From assembly GCF_000325705.1 (NCBI RefSeq), contig NC_019904.1, forward strand, positions 3,598,001 to 3,662,000: a stretch of 64,000 nt of DNA, in the 5' to 3' direction. A program made the position numbers and the translations under genes. The stretch's first letter is position 1, and each line of letters starts with the position of its first letter. Of this stretch, positions 17,968 to 28,403 are shown piece after piece. The notes beneath the pieces were generated by a model. That model worked only from the letters and a program-made list of their open reading frames with translations. It did no database searches and was not told where the DNA came from. Source of the DNA: Echinicola vietnamensis DSM 17526 (GTDB lineage Bacteria; Bacteroidota; Bacteroidia; Cytophagales; Cyclobacteriaceae).

Positions 17968-19203
17968 ATGAAACGCGCATTAATTAGGGGTTTTTTAGCC
18001 CTTCTTCTACTAGCCGGGTGGTCTTGCCATGAAGAACTGCCTAGTCCCGATCTCCTTTCTAAAGACGACTTGGTAGGACATGTCACCCCAGTTTTAGGGA
18101 ACAGGTACATTGTTGTTATTTCAGATGAAGTGGTATCGGCTAAATCAAACTCCTCGGTACAGTCTTCACGATTACTTGATGAGAAGAGTTTACGGGAGGC
18201 TATTGCTGATTTTTCTATTGCAGAAACACAAATAGTCCATCTCTATAGCGAAGGTTTTTTTGGTTTTACGGCCTATCTGAGCAAGGAAGATGCGGAGCGG
18301 CTTCGTCGAGACAGAAGGATCATCCGCGTGGAGCAAGATGTGTCTATTTCTTTCCCCGATATAAATGGGATAGCAGACCCTGGAGCAAGAACGGCACCAG
18401 TCAACATCTTAAACAAAACCCATGGGGATTTAATACCCGCGGGAGTGAAAAGGGTAGGTGGCCCGGTGGAGTATAAAGGGAAGCAAGTCGTTTATATCGT
18501 TGACTGTGGTATTGACCTGGGAAATAAGGAATTGAATGTGAACGTTTCTAGAGGATTCAATGGCATTTATGATGGAGACGACAGTAAAAGCCTGCAAGAT
18601 TTACTGGGACATGGAACGCATGTCGCAGGCATTATAGGAGCAAAAATGGACGGTGAGGGAATTGCTGGTGTGGCAGCAGGGGCTACGGTAGTTCCAATAA
18701 AGATTTTGGACAAAAACGGAAATGGGACCTATTCTGGAGTACTGGCTGCATTGGATCATATCCTGAAGGATGGCTGCAAAGGGGATGTCGTCAATATGAG
18801 TGTTACCGGACCTCCAACACCGACGCTAGAGGCACTTATCATCAAAGCGGCAGAAAAAGGCATCCATTTTGTTTTTGCTGCAGGAAATAACAGTGACCAT
18901 GCCAATAACTATTCTCCTGGAAGACTCAATGGTAAATATTTCACGACGGTTTCTGCGATGGATGAAAACGATGTGTTTGCAACGTTTTCCAATTATGGTA
19001 ATCCACCTATTGATTGGTGTGCTCCTGGAGTGGGGATCCTATCGACATGGATAAAAGGTCAATATAACTTCCGTAATGGCACCTCTTACGCAGCACCACA
19101 TGTGGCTGGATTGATTCTTTTGGGGGGACCAGTGAAGGACGGTCTTGTTAAAGATGATCCGGATGGGGAGTGTGATCCCATCGCGGTACACAAATGTCCG
19201 TAA
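17968..19203 (+). CDS. S8 family (subtilisin-like) serine protease, lipoprotein
   Basis: 411 residues. Lipoprotein signal with Cys20 (AGWSC). Residues ~45-130 form an inhibitor I9-type propeptide domain (NRYIVVISDEV ... RIIRVEQD). The subtilase domain follows with a complete catalytic set: Asp179 in YIVDCGID, His215 in GHGTHVAG, oxyanion Asn307 in AAGNN, and Ser373 in GTSYAAP. The protein ends about 35 residues after the active Ser, with no C-terminal sorting domain. Expected at the outer membrane or cell surface, degrading extracellular protein. The extra cysteines (180, 280, 351, 402, 410) could form disulfides. Monocistronic. Confidence 0.92.
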   Translation: MKRALIRGFLALLLLAGWSCHEELPSPDLLSKDDLVGHVTPVLGNRYIVVISDEVVSAKSNSSVQSSRLLDEKSLREAIADFSIAETQIVHLYSEGFFGFTAYLSKEDAERLRRDRRIIRVEQDVSISFPDINGIADPGARTAPVNILNKTHGDLIPAGVKRVGGPVEYKGKQVVYIVDCGIDLGNKELNVNVSRGFNGIYDGDDSKSLQDLLGHGTHVAGIIGAKMDGEGIAGVAAGATVVPIKILDKNGNGTYSGVLAALDHILKDGCKGDVVNMSVTGPPTPTLEALIIKAAEKGIHFVFAAGNNSDHANNYSPGRLNGKYFTTVSAMDENDVFATFSNYGNPPIDWCAPGVGILSTWIKGQYNFRNGTSYAAPHVAGLILLGGPVKDGLVKDDPDGECDPIAVHKCP

Positions 19204-19244
19204 AGGGATGGAGGGCTGACAGGTAGCTTTGACCATACCTAAGC

Positions 19245-19463
19245 CTATTTGATTTTCTTTTTAAGTTCTACCAAAAGGTATTCCAGGCCATTGATCCGGA
19301 TTTCGTACATGGTGTGGAGCCACATGCCAAGCTTCCCTTCAGGAAAACCCTTTCCGTGCATCCATACCAGGTAATGCTCAGGGATATCACAGATCAAGCG
19401 ACCTTTATATTTACCGAAGGGCATTTTTTTGGTGATCAAGTCCACTAGTATTTCTTTTTGCAT
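19245..19463 (-). CDS. DUF3820 family small protein
   Basis: 72 residues, full length for the family. The diagnostic core KMPFGKYKGRLICDIPEHYLVWMHGKGFPEG spans residues 13-43 (quoted only in part here: MPFGKYKG, then PEHYLVW). The C-terminal half is a helix. DUF3820 members are small cytoplasmic proteins, sometimes described as putative quorum-sensing-regulated or nucleic-acid-processing factors, without proof. It is convergent with the subtilase gene and divergent from the hydrolase gene. Confidence 0.85.
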   Translation of the reverse strand: MQKEILVDLITKKMPFGKYKGRLICDIPEHYLVWMHGKGFPEGKLGMWLHTMYEIRINGLEYLLVELKKKIK

Positions 19464-19562
19464 GCACGAAGATATTCTAAAAAGATTTTAAATTTGAATA
19501 GAAATGTGTTCCTTTTGGTAGTTCTTGGCAGATATGCCTGAAGGGCAATGAATTTTGGTGAT

Positions 19563-20966
19563 ATGAGCATGTATAAGGTAGGATTTTTATTGATAGCCCT
19601 GTTGTTTTCGATTGGTAACAGCCCATTGAAAGCCCAATACGGCGTCCAGGGAGACTGGAAGGGTGTTTTGGAAGTAATGGGACAAAAGCTTCCGTTGGTT
19701 TTCCATTTAAAGGAAGTAGACCAAAGCTGGAAAGGTACGATGGACAGCCCGGCACAAGGAGCTACTGGCATTCCTTTAAATGATGTATCGGTTGATTCTA
19801 TGAATCTTCACTTGGCGGTGAAGCGGTTCAATATCCGGTATGAAGGAAGGTTGGAAAAGGATACCATCCGGGGGACATTTTCTCAGAACGGAACGGATTT
19901 TCCTTTGGTGCTTTGGAGGATGGCTAAGGATGATAAGGGAATGGGGAAGAGGCCTCAGGAACCTCAAGGGCCTTTTGATTACGATCAGATGGAGACGTCC
20001 TTCAAGAATGTGCCTGCAGGAATTACGCTGAAAGGCACGGTAACAAAACCTAAGGGTATGGGGCCGTTTCCTGCAGTGATTTTGGTAAGTGGTTCTGGCC
20101 CTCAAGATCGAAATGCAGAAATGTTTGGCCATAAGCCTTTTTGGGTTTTAGCAGATTATTTTACAAGGCAGGGCATCGTCGTGCTTCGCTATGATGAGCG
20201 AGGAGTAGGGGAGTCCACCGGGGATTTTAAGGATGCCACTACTTTTGATTTTGCCGATGATGCAGAAGCAGCAATGGCCCATCTGAGGAAGTTCCCTTTT
20301 GTCAATCAGCTAAAAGTGGGGGTGATAGGACATAGTGAGGGAGGCATGATCGCTTGGATGATGGCTGCAAATGGTAAAGGAGGTAGTTATGCGGTTTCGA
20401 TTGCTGGGCCAGTGGTTCCTATACCGCAGTTGATGAAACAGCAAGTCAGGGATATGTTAGCATCAGTGGAGGCTTCCGATGAGCAGAAGGTACGCGAAGA
20501 AGAAGTAGTGGGGATCATTTATGACGTATTGTCGCATACCAACGACTATGATAGTCTGAAGATCATCCTTCCTGAAAGGTTAGATAAATATCTCAAAGAC
20601 TCCGGGGAGAATTATACCGAGGATGAGCTTCAGGATTTTGTGGCAAAGTATGCGAACATTCTTAATCCATGGTTTTTTGCATTTGCTAAAATCAATCCTC
20701 AGGAGTATATCAAAAAGACTGAGATTCCGGTTATGGCGCTTTTTGGAGGTAAAGATATCCAAGTGAACGGCAGTATTAATGCCGAGGTCTTGGAGAGGAT
20801 AAAAATAGAAAATGGAAAAGGGGATTTCACCATAAAAATGTATCCGGAACTAAACCACCTCTTTCAGCACAGCGGTACTGGTGCATTGGCCGAATACGGG
20901 ACCATAGCAGAAACCTTTAGTGAAGAAGCGATGGCTGATATTGCTCGTTGGATATTGCAACAGTAA
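19563..20966 (+). CDS. Secreted alpha/beta hydrolase with an N-terminal beta domain
   Basis: 467 residues from the ATG at 19563 (alternatives 19548 and 19569). Signal peptide ends at about residue 21 (PLKAQ). Residues ~22-130 are a beta-rich module (GDWKGVLEVMGQKLPLVFHLKE) common in Bacteroidota hydrolases. Then the hydrolase domain: VSGSGPQDRN oxyanion region, YDERGVGES, and the nucleophile elbow GHSEGG with Ser at about residue 258. A late Asp (FGGKDIQVN) and His (PELNHLFQ) complete the triad. Likely a periplasmic esterase or acyl-peptidase-like enzyme; substrate unknown. Its start overlaps the upstream region of the divergent DUF3820 gene. Confidence 0.88.
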   Translation: MSMYKVGFLLIALLFSIGNSPLKAQYGVQGDWKGVLEVMGQKLPLVFHLKEVDQSWKGTMDSPAQGATGIPLNDVSVDSMNLHLAVKRFNIRYEGRLEKDTIRGTFSQNGTDFPLVLWRMAKDDKGMGKRPQEPQGPFDYDQMETSFKNVPAGITLKGTVTKPKGMGPFPAVILVSGSGPQDRNAEMFGHKPFWVLADYFTRQGIVVLRYDERGVGESTGDFKDATTFDFADDAEAAMAHLRKFPFVNQLKVGVIGHSEGGMIAWMMAANGKGGSYAVSIAGPVVPIPQLMKQQVRDMLASVEASDEQKVREEEVVGIIYDVLSHTNDYDSLKIILPERLDKYLKDSGENYTEDELQDFVAKYANILNPWFFAFAKINPQEYIKKTEIPVMALFGGKDIQVNGSINAEVLERIKIENGKGDFTIKMYPELNHLFQHSGTGALAEYGTIAETFSEEAMADIARWILQQ

Positions 20967-22276
<1,310 letters not shown>

Positions 22277-22305
22277 TTTATAGCCTTATCATATATTATG
22301 TATGA

Positions 22306-22336
22306 CCCGACAGAAGAAATTCTGTCGGGTTTTTTT
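22306..22336 (+). terminator. Terminator of gap
   Basis: 9-bp stem CCCGACAGA (22306-22314) / TCTGTCGGG (22321-22329) followed by seven Ts. Confidence 0.9.
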
Positions 22337-22349
22337 ATGGAAAGAAAAA

Positions 22350-22510
22350 GGTAAGGGGGTGTTTTTTGGTCTAGTAACTAGTAGGGGGAGCATGTTTCGA
22401 TGGTTGAATATATGTTATTCCACTGTTGGTTTCTGTATGGCCATGGATGGCGACAGATAAATACATATGTGGCTCTTAAGCCATTGTAAATCTGTGTTTC
22501 TCCTTTTCAC
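22350..22510 (+). repeat. Degenerate dispersed repeat, family 1 (copy B)
   Basis: Contains AGCATGTTTCGATGGTTGAATATATG, then GGCCATGGATGGCGACAGAT and ATTGTAAATCTGTGTTTC (key parts only), aligning with copies at 27199-27340 and, inverted, 9096-9250. Much diverged; no coding capacity. Confidence 0.5.
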
Positions 22511-22596
22511 CTTTGGTTCAAAATGATTTACAGCATTGGAGGAATACATTTTTATTTGATTAATTAACCGACAGAAATAAGGCTTGATCTATTTTT

Positions 22597-23361
22597 TTAA
22601 TCCCAAATCCCATTTGATTTCGTCAAAATCATCGGCGTCCCGTCAGTAATCAAAATGGTGTGTTCGTGCTGGGTGACAAAACCACCTTTGTTTCCCACCA
22701 GTATCCAGCCGTCCCTCAAGGTGTCTGCATAGGTGGATTTGGTCGAAATGAAAGTTTCCACAGCTACCGTAGTATTTTTTTGGAAACGCTCTCGATTGCT
22801 TTTAACACGATAATTTAGGATATCCTCAGGTTTTTCATGCAGGCTTTTGCCCACACCGTGCCCCGCTAGGTTTTTGATGACCTTGTAGCCTCTTTTTTTT
22901 GCTTCATTTTCAATCACAAAACCAATATCCGCTATTTTTATCCCTCCTTTTATGTTAGAAATGGCCCTTTTCAATATTTCCTTGGAAGCATCGACGAGCG
23001 GTTGGTGATGATAGATGTCTTGTCCTAGGACAAATGATCCTCCATTATCCGACCAAAATCCATTCAGCTCAGCAGATACATCGATGTTGATCAGATCACC
23101 TTCCTGAAGAATTTTAGTTTTAGCCGGAATGCCATGGGCGATTTCTTGGTTGACACTGATGCAGGTAAAGCCTGGAAATTCATACGTTTCATAAGGGGCA
23201 GATCGCGCACCAAACTCCTTCAGAATAACTCCTCCATAGTTATCCAGCTCTTTTGTGCTCATTCCGGGCTCCGCGTAATGACGCATCAATTTGAGTGTTT
23301 GGCCGACTGCCTCACTCACGCGATGCATTCCTATAAGGTCAGATTCTTGTGTGATGGACAT
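22597..23361 (-). CDS. map: Methionine aminopeptidase, type I
   Basis: 254 residues, normal length. Removes the initiator Met from nascent proteins in the cytoplasm. Metal ligands can be traced: Asp in INIDVSAE, Asp in WSDNGGSF, His in LAGHGVGKSLHE, Glu in VAVETFIST, and Glu in TQHEHTILIT; the substrate-binding His lies in AHGIPAK. The SDNGG sequence around the second Asp differs from the common GD(T/A) form, which points to a variant subgroup; many Bacteroidota carry more than one map gene, and this one is not in a ribosomal-protein cluster, so it may be the accessory copy. Upstream TAATTTTG could be its -7 element. Confidence 0.93.
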   Translation of the reverse strand: MSITQESDLIGMHRVSEAVGQTLKLMRHYAEPGMSTKELDNYGGVILKEFGARSAPYETYEFPGFTCISVNQEIAHGIPAKTKILQEGDLINIDVSAELNGFWSDNGGSFVLGQDIYHHQPLVDASKEILKRAISNIKGGIKIADIGFVIENEAKKRGYKVIKNLAGHGVGKSLHEKPEDILNYRVKSNRERFQKNTTVAVETFISTKSTYADTLRDGWILVGNKGGFVTQHEHTILITDGTPMILTKSNGIWD

Positions 23362-23490
23362 GATATGATTTAGGCTAAGTGAATGTAATACTAACCAAAA
23401 TTAACCAAAACAGTGCATTAGCATAACTCTTATTAGTGTAAAATCCCTATCCAGATAAGATGATGATGCTTTCAGTTTGATGGTAAAATA

Positions 23491-23528
23491 AAACAGGTGG
23501 CTTTTCCATATTGGAAGCCACCTGTTTT
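23491..23528. terminator. Bidirectional terminator between map and the SulP gene
   Basis: 13-14-bp stem: AAACAGGTGGCTT (23491-23503) / AAGCCACCTGTTT (23515-23527) with A/T flanks on both sides. It mainly ends the SulP transcript on the minus strand. Confidence 0.85.
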
Positions 23529-23552
23529 GATCCAAAGGAGGTGTTTGTCGAC

Positions 23553-25091
23553 TTAATCCATCACAATCTTGTAACTAGGATCATTGTCGGCATAATTGAC
23601 ATTGATGATCTTTTCGGCCTTTTCCAATAATGTTTTTGAGCTGGTGCTCAAATGACGTATGTAGACGGTTTTTCCAGCCTTATCATATCTTTCAGTCACC
23701 TTGTGCACCGCATCGATTCCGGAGTGGTCCACGATTCTGCTTTCAGCAAAGTCAATGATAATTTCATCGGGGTCATTTACAGGATCGAATTTCTCCCCAA
23801 ATGCTTGAGCAGAAGCAAAGAACAAAGGTCCGTAGATCTCATAGTGCTTTACGCCGTTTTCATCCACACGCTTTCTAGCACGGATCATCTTGGAATTTTC
23901 CCAAGCAAAGACCAAGGCTGCGATAATCACGCCCACCAACACAGCCAAGGCCAAATTGTGCAAGAAAACCGTTACCAACATGACCACAATCATGACCAAC
24001 ACGTCAGAAGCGGGTACTTTTTTAAAGATTTTTAAGGAAGCCCATTCGAAGGTGCCGATCGCCACCATAAACATCAACCCTACTAGGGCAGCCATTGGGA
24101 TCATTTCGATATAAGAAGAAAAGAATAAAATGAATGTTAGGAGGCCGCAAGCAGCGATAATTCCTGAAATCCGGTTTCTACCCCCTGCATTCACGTTGAT
24201 AAGGCTTTGGCCAATCATGGCACAGCCACCCATACCACCAAAGAAGCCTGTAGTGACATTGGCAACCCCTTGTGCAATACACTCTTTGTTTCCATTGCCG
24301 CGGGTTTCGGTAATTTCATCCACCAAAGTAAGGGTCAAAAGACTTTCAATGAGCCCTACACCCGCCATAATCGCCGAATATGGTAGAATGATCATAAAGG
24401 TCTCCCAGTTTAAAGGCACCATGGGCAGGTGAAATTCAGGAAGTCCACCAGAGATGGAGGCCATGTCACCAACTGTCCGGGTATCAATATTTCCGAAAAT
24501 CACAATTCCTGAGATCACCAAGATGGCTGCTAAAGCAGAAGGAATGATTTTAGTGACTTTGGGAAGAAACTTGATGATCACCATGGTCAAGACCACCAAA
24601 GCTAGCATGATCCAAAGGGGAGGGCCTGAGATCCACTCTTTTACTCCTGGGCTGGTTTCAATTTTGAATTGTTCAAATTGGGAAGTGAAAATGATCACCG
24701 CGAGTCCATTGACAAACCCGTACATCACCGGGTGCGGTACCAGTCGGATTAGCTTTCCCAGTTTCAATACTCCCACCAGCACTTGAATGATTCCCATCAA
24801 GACGACAGCTGCAAAAAGATACTCCACACCATGGGTCACCACCAAAGCAACGACCACCACGGCTATGGCGCCAGTGGCTCCAGAAATCATCCCTGGTCGG
24901 CCACCTAGGATAGCAGTGATCAGCCCGATGAAAAAGGCTGAATATAACCCAACCAATGGTGAAACCTGTGCGATAAAGGAAAAGGCTACTGCTTCGGGCA
25001 CCAAGGCCAAGGCGACAGTAAAGCCAGAAAGTACTTCGTCCTTTAAGCTGGATTGCTTCGGGCGAAATAGGTTAAAGAACATTTGCGTCAT
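23553..25091 (-). CDS. SulP family anion transporter with STAS domain
   Basis: 512 residues. Inner-membrane SLC26/SulP protein with about 12-14 hydrophobic segments. Signature stretches: the N-terminal SGFTVALALVPEAVAFSFIA (shortened here), SPLVGLYSAFFIGL, and GFFGGMGGCAMIGQS. A cytoplasmic STAS domain occupies the last ~110 residues (LFFASAQAFGEKF ... IDFAESRIVDHSGIDA). SulP proteins move sulfate, bicarbonate or dicarboxylates, usually with Na+ or H+; which anion applies here cannot be told. A promoter with both boxes lies about 150 nt upstream, and a strong terminator ends the gene. Monocistronic. Confidence 0.93.
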   Translation of the reverse strand: MTQMFFNLFRPKQSSLKDEVLSGFTVALALVPEAVAFSFIAQVSPLVGLYSAFFIGLITAILGGRPGMISGATGAIAVVVVALVVTHGVEYLFAAVVLMGIIQVLVGVLKLGKLIRLVPHPVMYGFVNGLAVIIFTSQFEQFKIETSPGVKEWISGPPLWIMLALVVLTMVIIKFLPKVTKIIPSALAAILVISGIVIFGNIDTRTVGDMASISGGLPEFHLPMVPLNWETFMIILPYSAIMAGVGLIESLLTLTLVDEITETRGNGNKECIAQGVANVTTGFFGGMGGCAMIGQSLINVNAGGRNRISGIIAACGLLTFILFFSSYIEMIPMAALVGLMFMVAIGTFEWASLKIFKKVPASDVLVMIVVMLVTVFLHNLALAVLVGVIIAALVFAWENSKMIRARKRVDENGVKHYEIYGPLFFASAQAFGEKFDPVNDPDEIIIDFAESRIVDHSGIDAVHKVTERYDKAGKTVYIRHLSTSSKTLLEKAEKIINVNYADNDPSYKIVMD

Positions 25092-25814
25092 GTCTTTTGC
25101 TATTTATAGATCGTATGAAATGAATTGTATAGTAAATGTGATAGGCCTCGAAAGAAGCTACCAAACCGGATATTGCTTTGAAAAATTCTACTCAGGGCGG
25201 AGTAGGGGTGGACTTTATGATAACCGTGTTTTCCATCAGATTTGCAAAGGTAGTGCTTTTGCCAAGAAACCAAATAAAATTTTGATTTTTAGCAAAAGTG
25301 CTCAGGGCAAAACCATTGTTTAATAACACTTTTCACTACCTGAACGATTTTTGTTAATTAATTTGAAACAAAACTAGTTTTTTATTGCGAATAATTCAAG
25401 TTTGGTGTGGGTTATTAATTGTAAAGTTAAACTTCATTAGAGGATTTTGAAATAAAGCGAATGGTGAAACATGGTTTTCTGGGTACCCGATGCAGCTATC
25501 GATAGCGTGATCTTTTTGGAGATTGGTGGTAATTAGGGCCGTGTTTTCATATGCATCATAAAGTTTCCCTACCAAGGATTCCGGGACAAGGGTACTTCGA
25601 AAACCCAGTGGCCAAGCCTCTTTTCCTTGGAGATTGCACTACAGAGAAGAAATAGGTTGTTCCGATGGTTGCGCCATAAATAAGAGGAAGTAAGTGAATT
25701 TTACTAGTGACAGGTGTTTATATTTTCGTTACAATTTAATAAATTATGATAATGTTGTTCCTACAGTGGGATAGCATCAGTTTTTTTGAATTAAGCAACC
25801 AAAATAACGCACTC
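25092..25814. other. Long intergenic region between SulP and cfa genes
   Basis: About 720 bp between divergent genes. It holds the SulP promoter (25245-25274) and a GCTATCGATAGC palindrome near 25495-25506. No ORF, RNA gene or terminator of note was seen. Confidence 0.5.
25245..25274 (-). promoter_or_regulatory. Promoter of the SulP gene
   Basis: Minus strand: TTTG (25274-25271), 18-nt spacer, TACCTTTG (25252-25245), an exact TAnnTTTG. Spacer slightly short. Predicted leader about 145 nt. Confidence 0.45.
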
Positions 25815-26954
25815 ATGGACTCCTATAAAAAGACCATAACTGAGTTGTTGGAATTTGCAGGTATTCAGTTAAATGGAAAAGCACCCTATGATCCGCAAAT
25901 ACATCACGATCAATTTTACAAACGAGTGATGCGAGAAGGATCCCTGGGCCTTGGGGAAGCTTATATGGAAGGATGGTGGGATTGTGACCGACTTGATGAA
26001 TTTTTTTATCGGGTTTTACGCGCCAACCTCGACCAAAAAGTGAAAGGCAACTTCAAGGTGCTTTGGCAAGGTATGAAAGCTCGATTGTTTAACCTGCAAA
26101 CCAAAAGTCACGCTAAGGACATCATTGTTCAGCATTATAATGTAGGAAATGACCTTTATGAAAAGATGCTGGATGAATACATGATGTATAGTTGTGGATA
26201 TTGGCAAGACGTGGATAACCTGGATGAAGCCCAAGAAAACAAATTAGAACTGATCTGTCAAAAATTAAAGCTCAAGCCAGGCCAGCGGGTATTGGATATT
26301 GGTTGTGGTTGGGGAGGGTTTGCGGCCTATGCTGCGAAGAATTACCATGTGGAAGTGGTGGGGATTACCCTTTCTGAGGAACAGGCCAAACTGGCCAAAC
26401 AGCGGTGTGCAGGACTCCCTGTGGAAATAAGGTTGCAGGATTACAGGGATGTTGACGAACCGTTTGATAGGATCTTGTCTATCGGAATGATGGAACATGT
26501 AGGGGCCAAAAACCACCGTGAATACATGAAAACGGTTTATCATAATTTAAAGGATGATGGTATTTCATTGGTGCATACCATAGGGAACAATGCTTCTTTC
26601 CAATATACGGATCCGTGGATCGATAAATACATTTTTCCAAACAGTTTGATTCCTTCCGCTGCACAATTGACGCGGGCCATGGAGGGCTATCTACTGCTTG
26701 AAGACTGGCATAATTTCGGATTGCACTATGACTATACCTTGATGGCTTGGTTGGAGCGTTTTAGGATCGCTTGGGGTAGCTTAAGGAAGGAATATGGAGA
26801 AACGTTTTACCGGATGTGGGAGTATTACTTGACCTGCTGTGCAGGATCTTTCAGGGCCAGGAAAAATCAACTTTGGCAGGTGGTGATGGTAAAGGATACC
26901 TTCAAAGGAGACTATAAGGCCGTTCGGTCTGTCAATCAAACCCATTCCGTATGA
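25815..26954 (+). CDS. cfa: Cyclopropane-fatty-acyl-phospholipid synthase
   Basis: 379 residues from ATG 25815 (MDSYKKTI); the longer frame from 25746 lacks similarity. It methylenates cis-unsaturated acyl chains of membrane phospholipids using S-adenosylmethionine. Visible: the N-terminal lipid-facing domain (GLGEAYMEGWWDC), HYNVGNDLYEKMLD, the SAM site VLDIGCGWGGFA, the MMEHVG active-site segment, FPNSLIPS, and the C-terminal CCAGSFRARKNQLWQ motif. All key elements of the CFA family are present and the length is typical. It stands alone after a long spacer. A stress role in membrane adaptation is family knowledge. Confidence 0.95.
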   Translation: MDSYKKTITELLEFAGIQLNGKAPYDPQIHHDQFYKRVMREGSLGLGEAYMEGWWDCDRLDEFFYRVLRANLDQKVKGNFKVLWQGMKARLFNLQTKSHAKDIIVQHYNVGNDLYEKMLDEYMMYSCGYWQDVDNLDEAQENKLELICQKLKLKPGQRVLDIGCGWGGFAAYAAKNYHVEVVGITLSEEQAKLAKQRCAGLPVEIRLQDYRDVDEPFDRILSIGMMEHVGAKNHREYMKTVYHNLKDDGISLVHTIGNNASFQYTDPWIDKYIFPNSLIPSAAQLTRAMEGYLLLEDWHNFGLHYDYTLMAWLERFRIAWGSLRKEYGETFYRMWEYYLTCCAGSFRARKNQLWQVVMVKDTFKGDYKAVRSVNQTHSV

Positions 26955-27198
26955 TCTATCGAGTTTCATTGTTTATTGCTACCAAGTGATAGGCTACGAA
27001 GGCTTCAACTCGTTAAATTTTTGAAAGTTAATGATCACTTTCGGCACAGGTTTCAATAATAGTCCTTAGCGGTGCTTTGGGACGAGTGGTATTATTGAAT
27101 GAATGTTTTGAGTGCGCCACAATGGGGGATAGGCGCATTAGGGGAGAATTGCAACTTCGTACCTTTCTCAACTTTTTCACTTGATCCGGTACTTTTCA

Positions 27199-27340
27199 TG
27201 GATCAAGCAGAAAAGATGGGGTGGGATAGCCTATTTCGATGGGTAAATATGTTCTTCGTCACCTTTTGTTGCTGTTTGGCCACGGATGAACGCTGATAAA
27301 AACATATAGGATGCTTAATGCGTTGCAAATCGGTGTTCAA
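27199..27340 (+). repeat. Degenerate dispersed repeat, family 1 (copy C)
   Basis: Modules in order: GGATCAAGCAGAAAAGATGG, GATAGCCTATTTCGATGG, GGCCACGGATGAACGCTGAT and TTGCAAATCGGTGTTC. TTGATCC just upstream (27181-27187) forms an inverted pair with GGATCAA (27200-27206). This is the clearest copy of the family. Confidence 0.6.
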
Positions 27341-27539
27341 ATCTTTTATCAGTAGCTTACATGACTTAAAAGTTTACGATGCATATGTCTTTGGCTATGA
27401 AGTGGGCTTTTCGGCAAAGCTTGGATTCATCCAGTTCATAGACGAAATAGCATCCTTTCAAATAAAGCTGCCCTCAGAAATATTGCTTGATCCCTTTTCA
27501 TTCTTCTATGATTTGGTATGTTGGAAAGTAACTACGGGA

Positions 27540-27574
27540 TTTGGAGTGATTTTAAGCAAGTTTTGGTAAGTTTG
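27540..27574 (+). promoter_or_regulatory. Promoter of the ywbE-like gene
   Basis: TTTG (27540-27543), 23-nt spacer (a little long), TAAGTTTG (27567-27574), an exact TAnnTTTG. Predicted start at about 27580. Confidence 0.45.
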
Positions 27575-27626
27575 CAAGGGTGAATTCACCATGCTGAATA
27601 CTAGCGTTTTCAAAAACATACGACCT

Positions 27627-27830
27627 ATGCCTGACGGAAGAAGTAGAAAAGACATTAAAGTAGGAGACTTAGTAGAAGTGGTCCAAAAACATCATCAACG
27701 GAGTGGAGAACTCACGGAAGGATTGGTAAAGCGAATTTTGACCAAGTCACCGCAACATCCCCATGGAATCAAGGTGCAGCTCGATACTGGAGAAGTCGGA
27801 AGAGTGAAAAATATTTTGGAAGAGGACTAA
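27627..27830 (+). CDS. ywbE: YwbE family protein (DUF2196)
   Basis: 67 residues from ATG 27627 (MPDGRSRKD); an upstream ATG at 27591 would add 12 unsupported residues. The whole length matches YwbE: IKVGDLVEVVQKHHQRSGEL, then ILTKSPQHPHGIKVQLDTG and EVGRVKNIL. It is a small basic beta-rich (KOW/SH3-like) cytoplasmic protein, conserved in many phyla, with no established function; a nucleic-acid or ribosome-associated role is only a guess. Monocistronic with its own promoter and a terminator shared with the next, convergent gene. Confidence 0.9.
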   Translation: MPDGRSRKDIKVGDLVEVVQKHHQRSGELTEGLVKRILTKSPQHPHGIKVQLDTGEVGRVKNILEED

Positions 27831-27858
27831 AAAAGGAGCATCGATGCTCCTTTTTTAA
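27829..27858. terminator. Bidirectional terminator after ywbE
   Basis: Stem AAAAGGAGCAT (27831-27841) / ATGCTCCTTTT (from 27844) with A/T flanks, between convergent genes. Confidence 0.85.
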
Positions 27859-27867
27859 TTCAATTGC

Positions 27868-28299
27868 CTACATCCATGCACTCCATGGAATCCTCGAAAG
27901 GATCAAAAGCAAAGCAATTCCATAGAACATATAAAGGCTTCGGAAGCTGGCCCTGTCCTGCGTAAGCTTTTTGGCGCGGCTATAACCTACCGTAACCAAG
28001 ACCACTGCGATAATATTTATGAGCGGATGCTCAAGGGCGTATAATCGACTGACTGAATCCGCCATGGCATTTCCACTGGTCATATTGCTAAAGCCCAATG
28101 GACTGATGAAATAAATGATGATGCCTACCAATAACTGAATGTGGAGTGGAATCAAGCCGATAAGTCCGAATTTACGGTCTTTGTCTGTAAAATTCCTGTT
28201 TCCCAAGGCACCAATGAGTGCATAAATAAAAACCGCGATCAATCCAGCCAAAACCAAATAGGCCATACCGGAGTGAAGGTGTTGAATTCCTGTTTGCAT
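27868..28299 (-). CDS. Four-helix membrane protein, unknown function
   Basis: 143 residues with four hydrophobic segments (about 10-30, 45-66, 88-106, 117-136). It has His residues near helix ends (HLHSG near the N-terminus, LHIQ, EHPLINI) in a layout like small cytochrome-b561-type or DoxX-like proteins of Bacteroidota, but haem ligation is not demonstrated. The helix-3 motif ALEHPL resembles conserved hypothetical membrane proteins of this phylum. Monocistronic on the minus strand. Function unknown. Confidence 0.75.
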   Translation of the reverse strand: MQTGIQHLHSGMAYLVLAGLIAVFIYALIGALGNRNFTDKDRKFGLIGLIPLHIQLLVGIIIYFISPLGFSNMTSGNAMADSVSRLYALEHPLINIIAVVLVTVGYSRAKKLTQDRASFRSLYMFYGIALLLILSRIPWSAWM

Positions 28300-28403
28300 G
28301 TCTTTTCTAATTTTTGATATTCAAATTAACGCAAAACTTAGGAGATTTTTGCCCTTTTTATACAGTTTATGCAGCACAGCATCGCTAAAATTTATGGGAG
28401 TCT

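Larger units (their letters stand above)
26955..27626. other. Intergenic region with a family 1 repeat, no gene
   Basis: About 670 bp. A family 1 repeat covers 27199-27340. An 83-codon open frame (27318-27569) overlaps the repeat edge but has no recognisable features. The ywbE promoter lies at the right end. Confidence 0.5.

Noticed and set aside
27318-27569. 83-codon open frame between cfa and ywbE
   Set aside because: It starts inside a dispersed repeat, has no recognisable domain or signal, and no promoter close to its start. Most likely chance.
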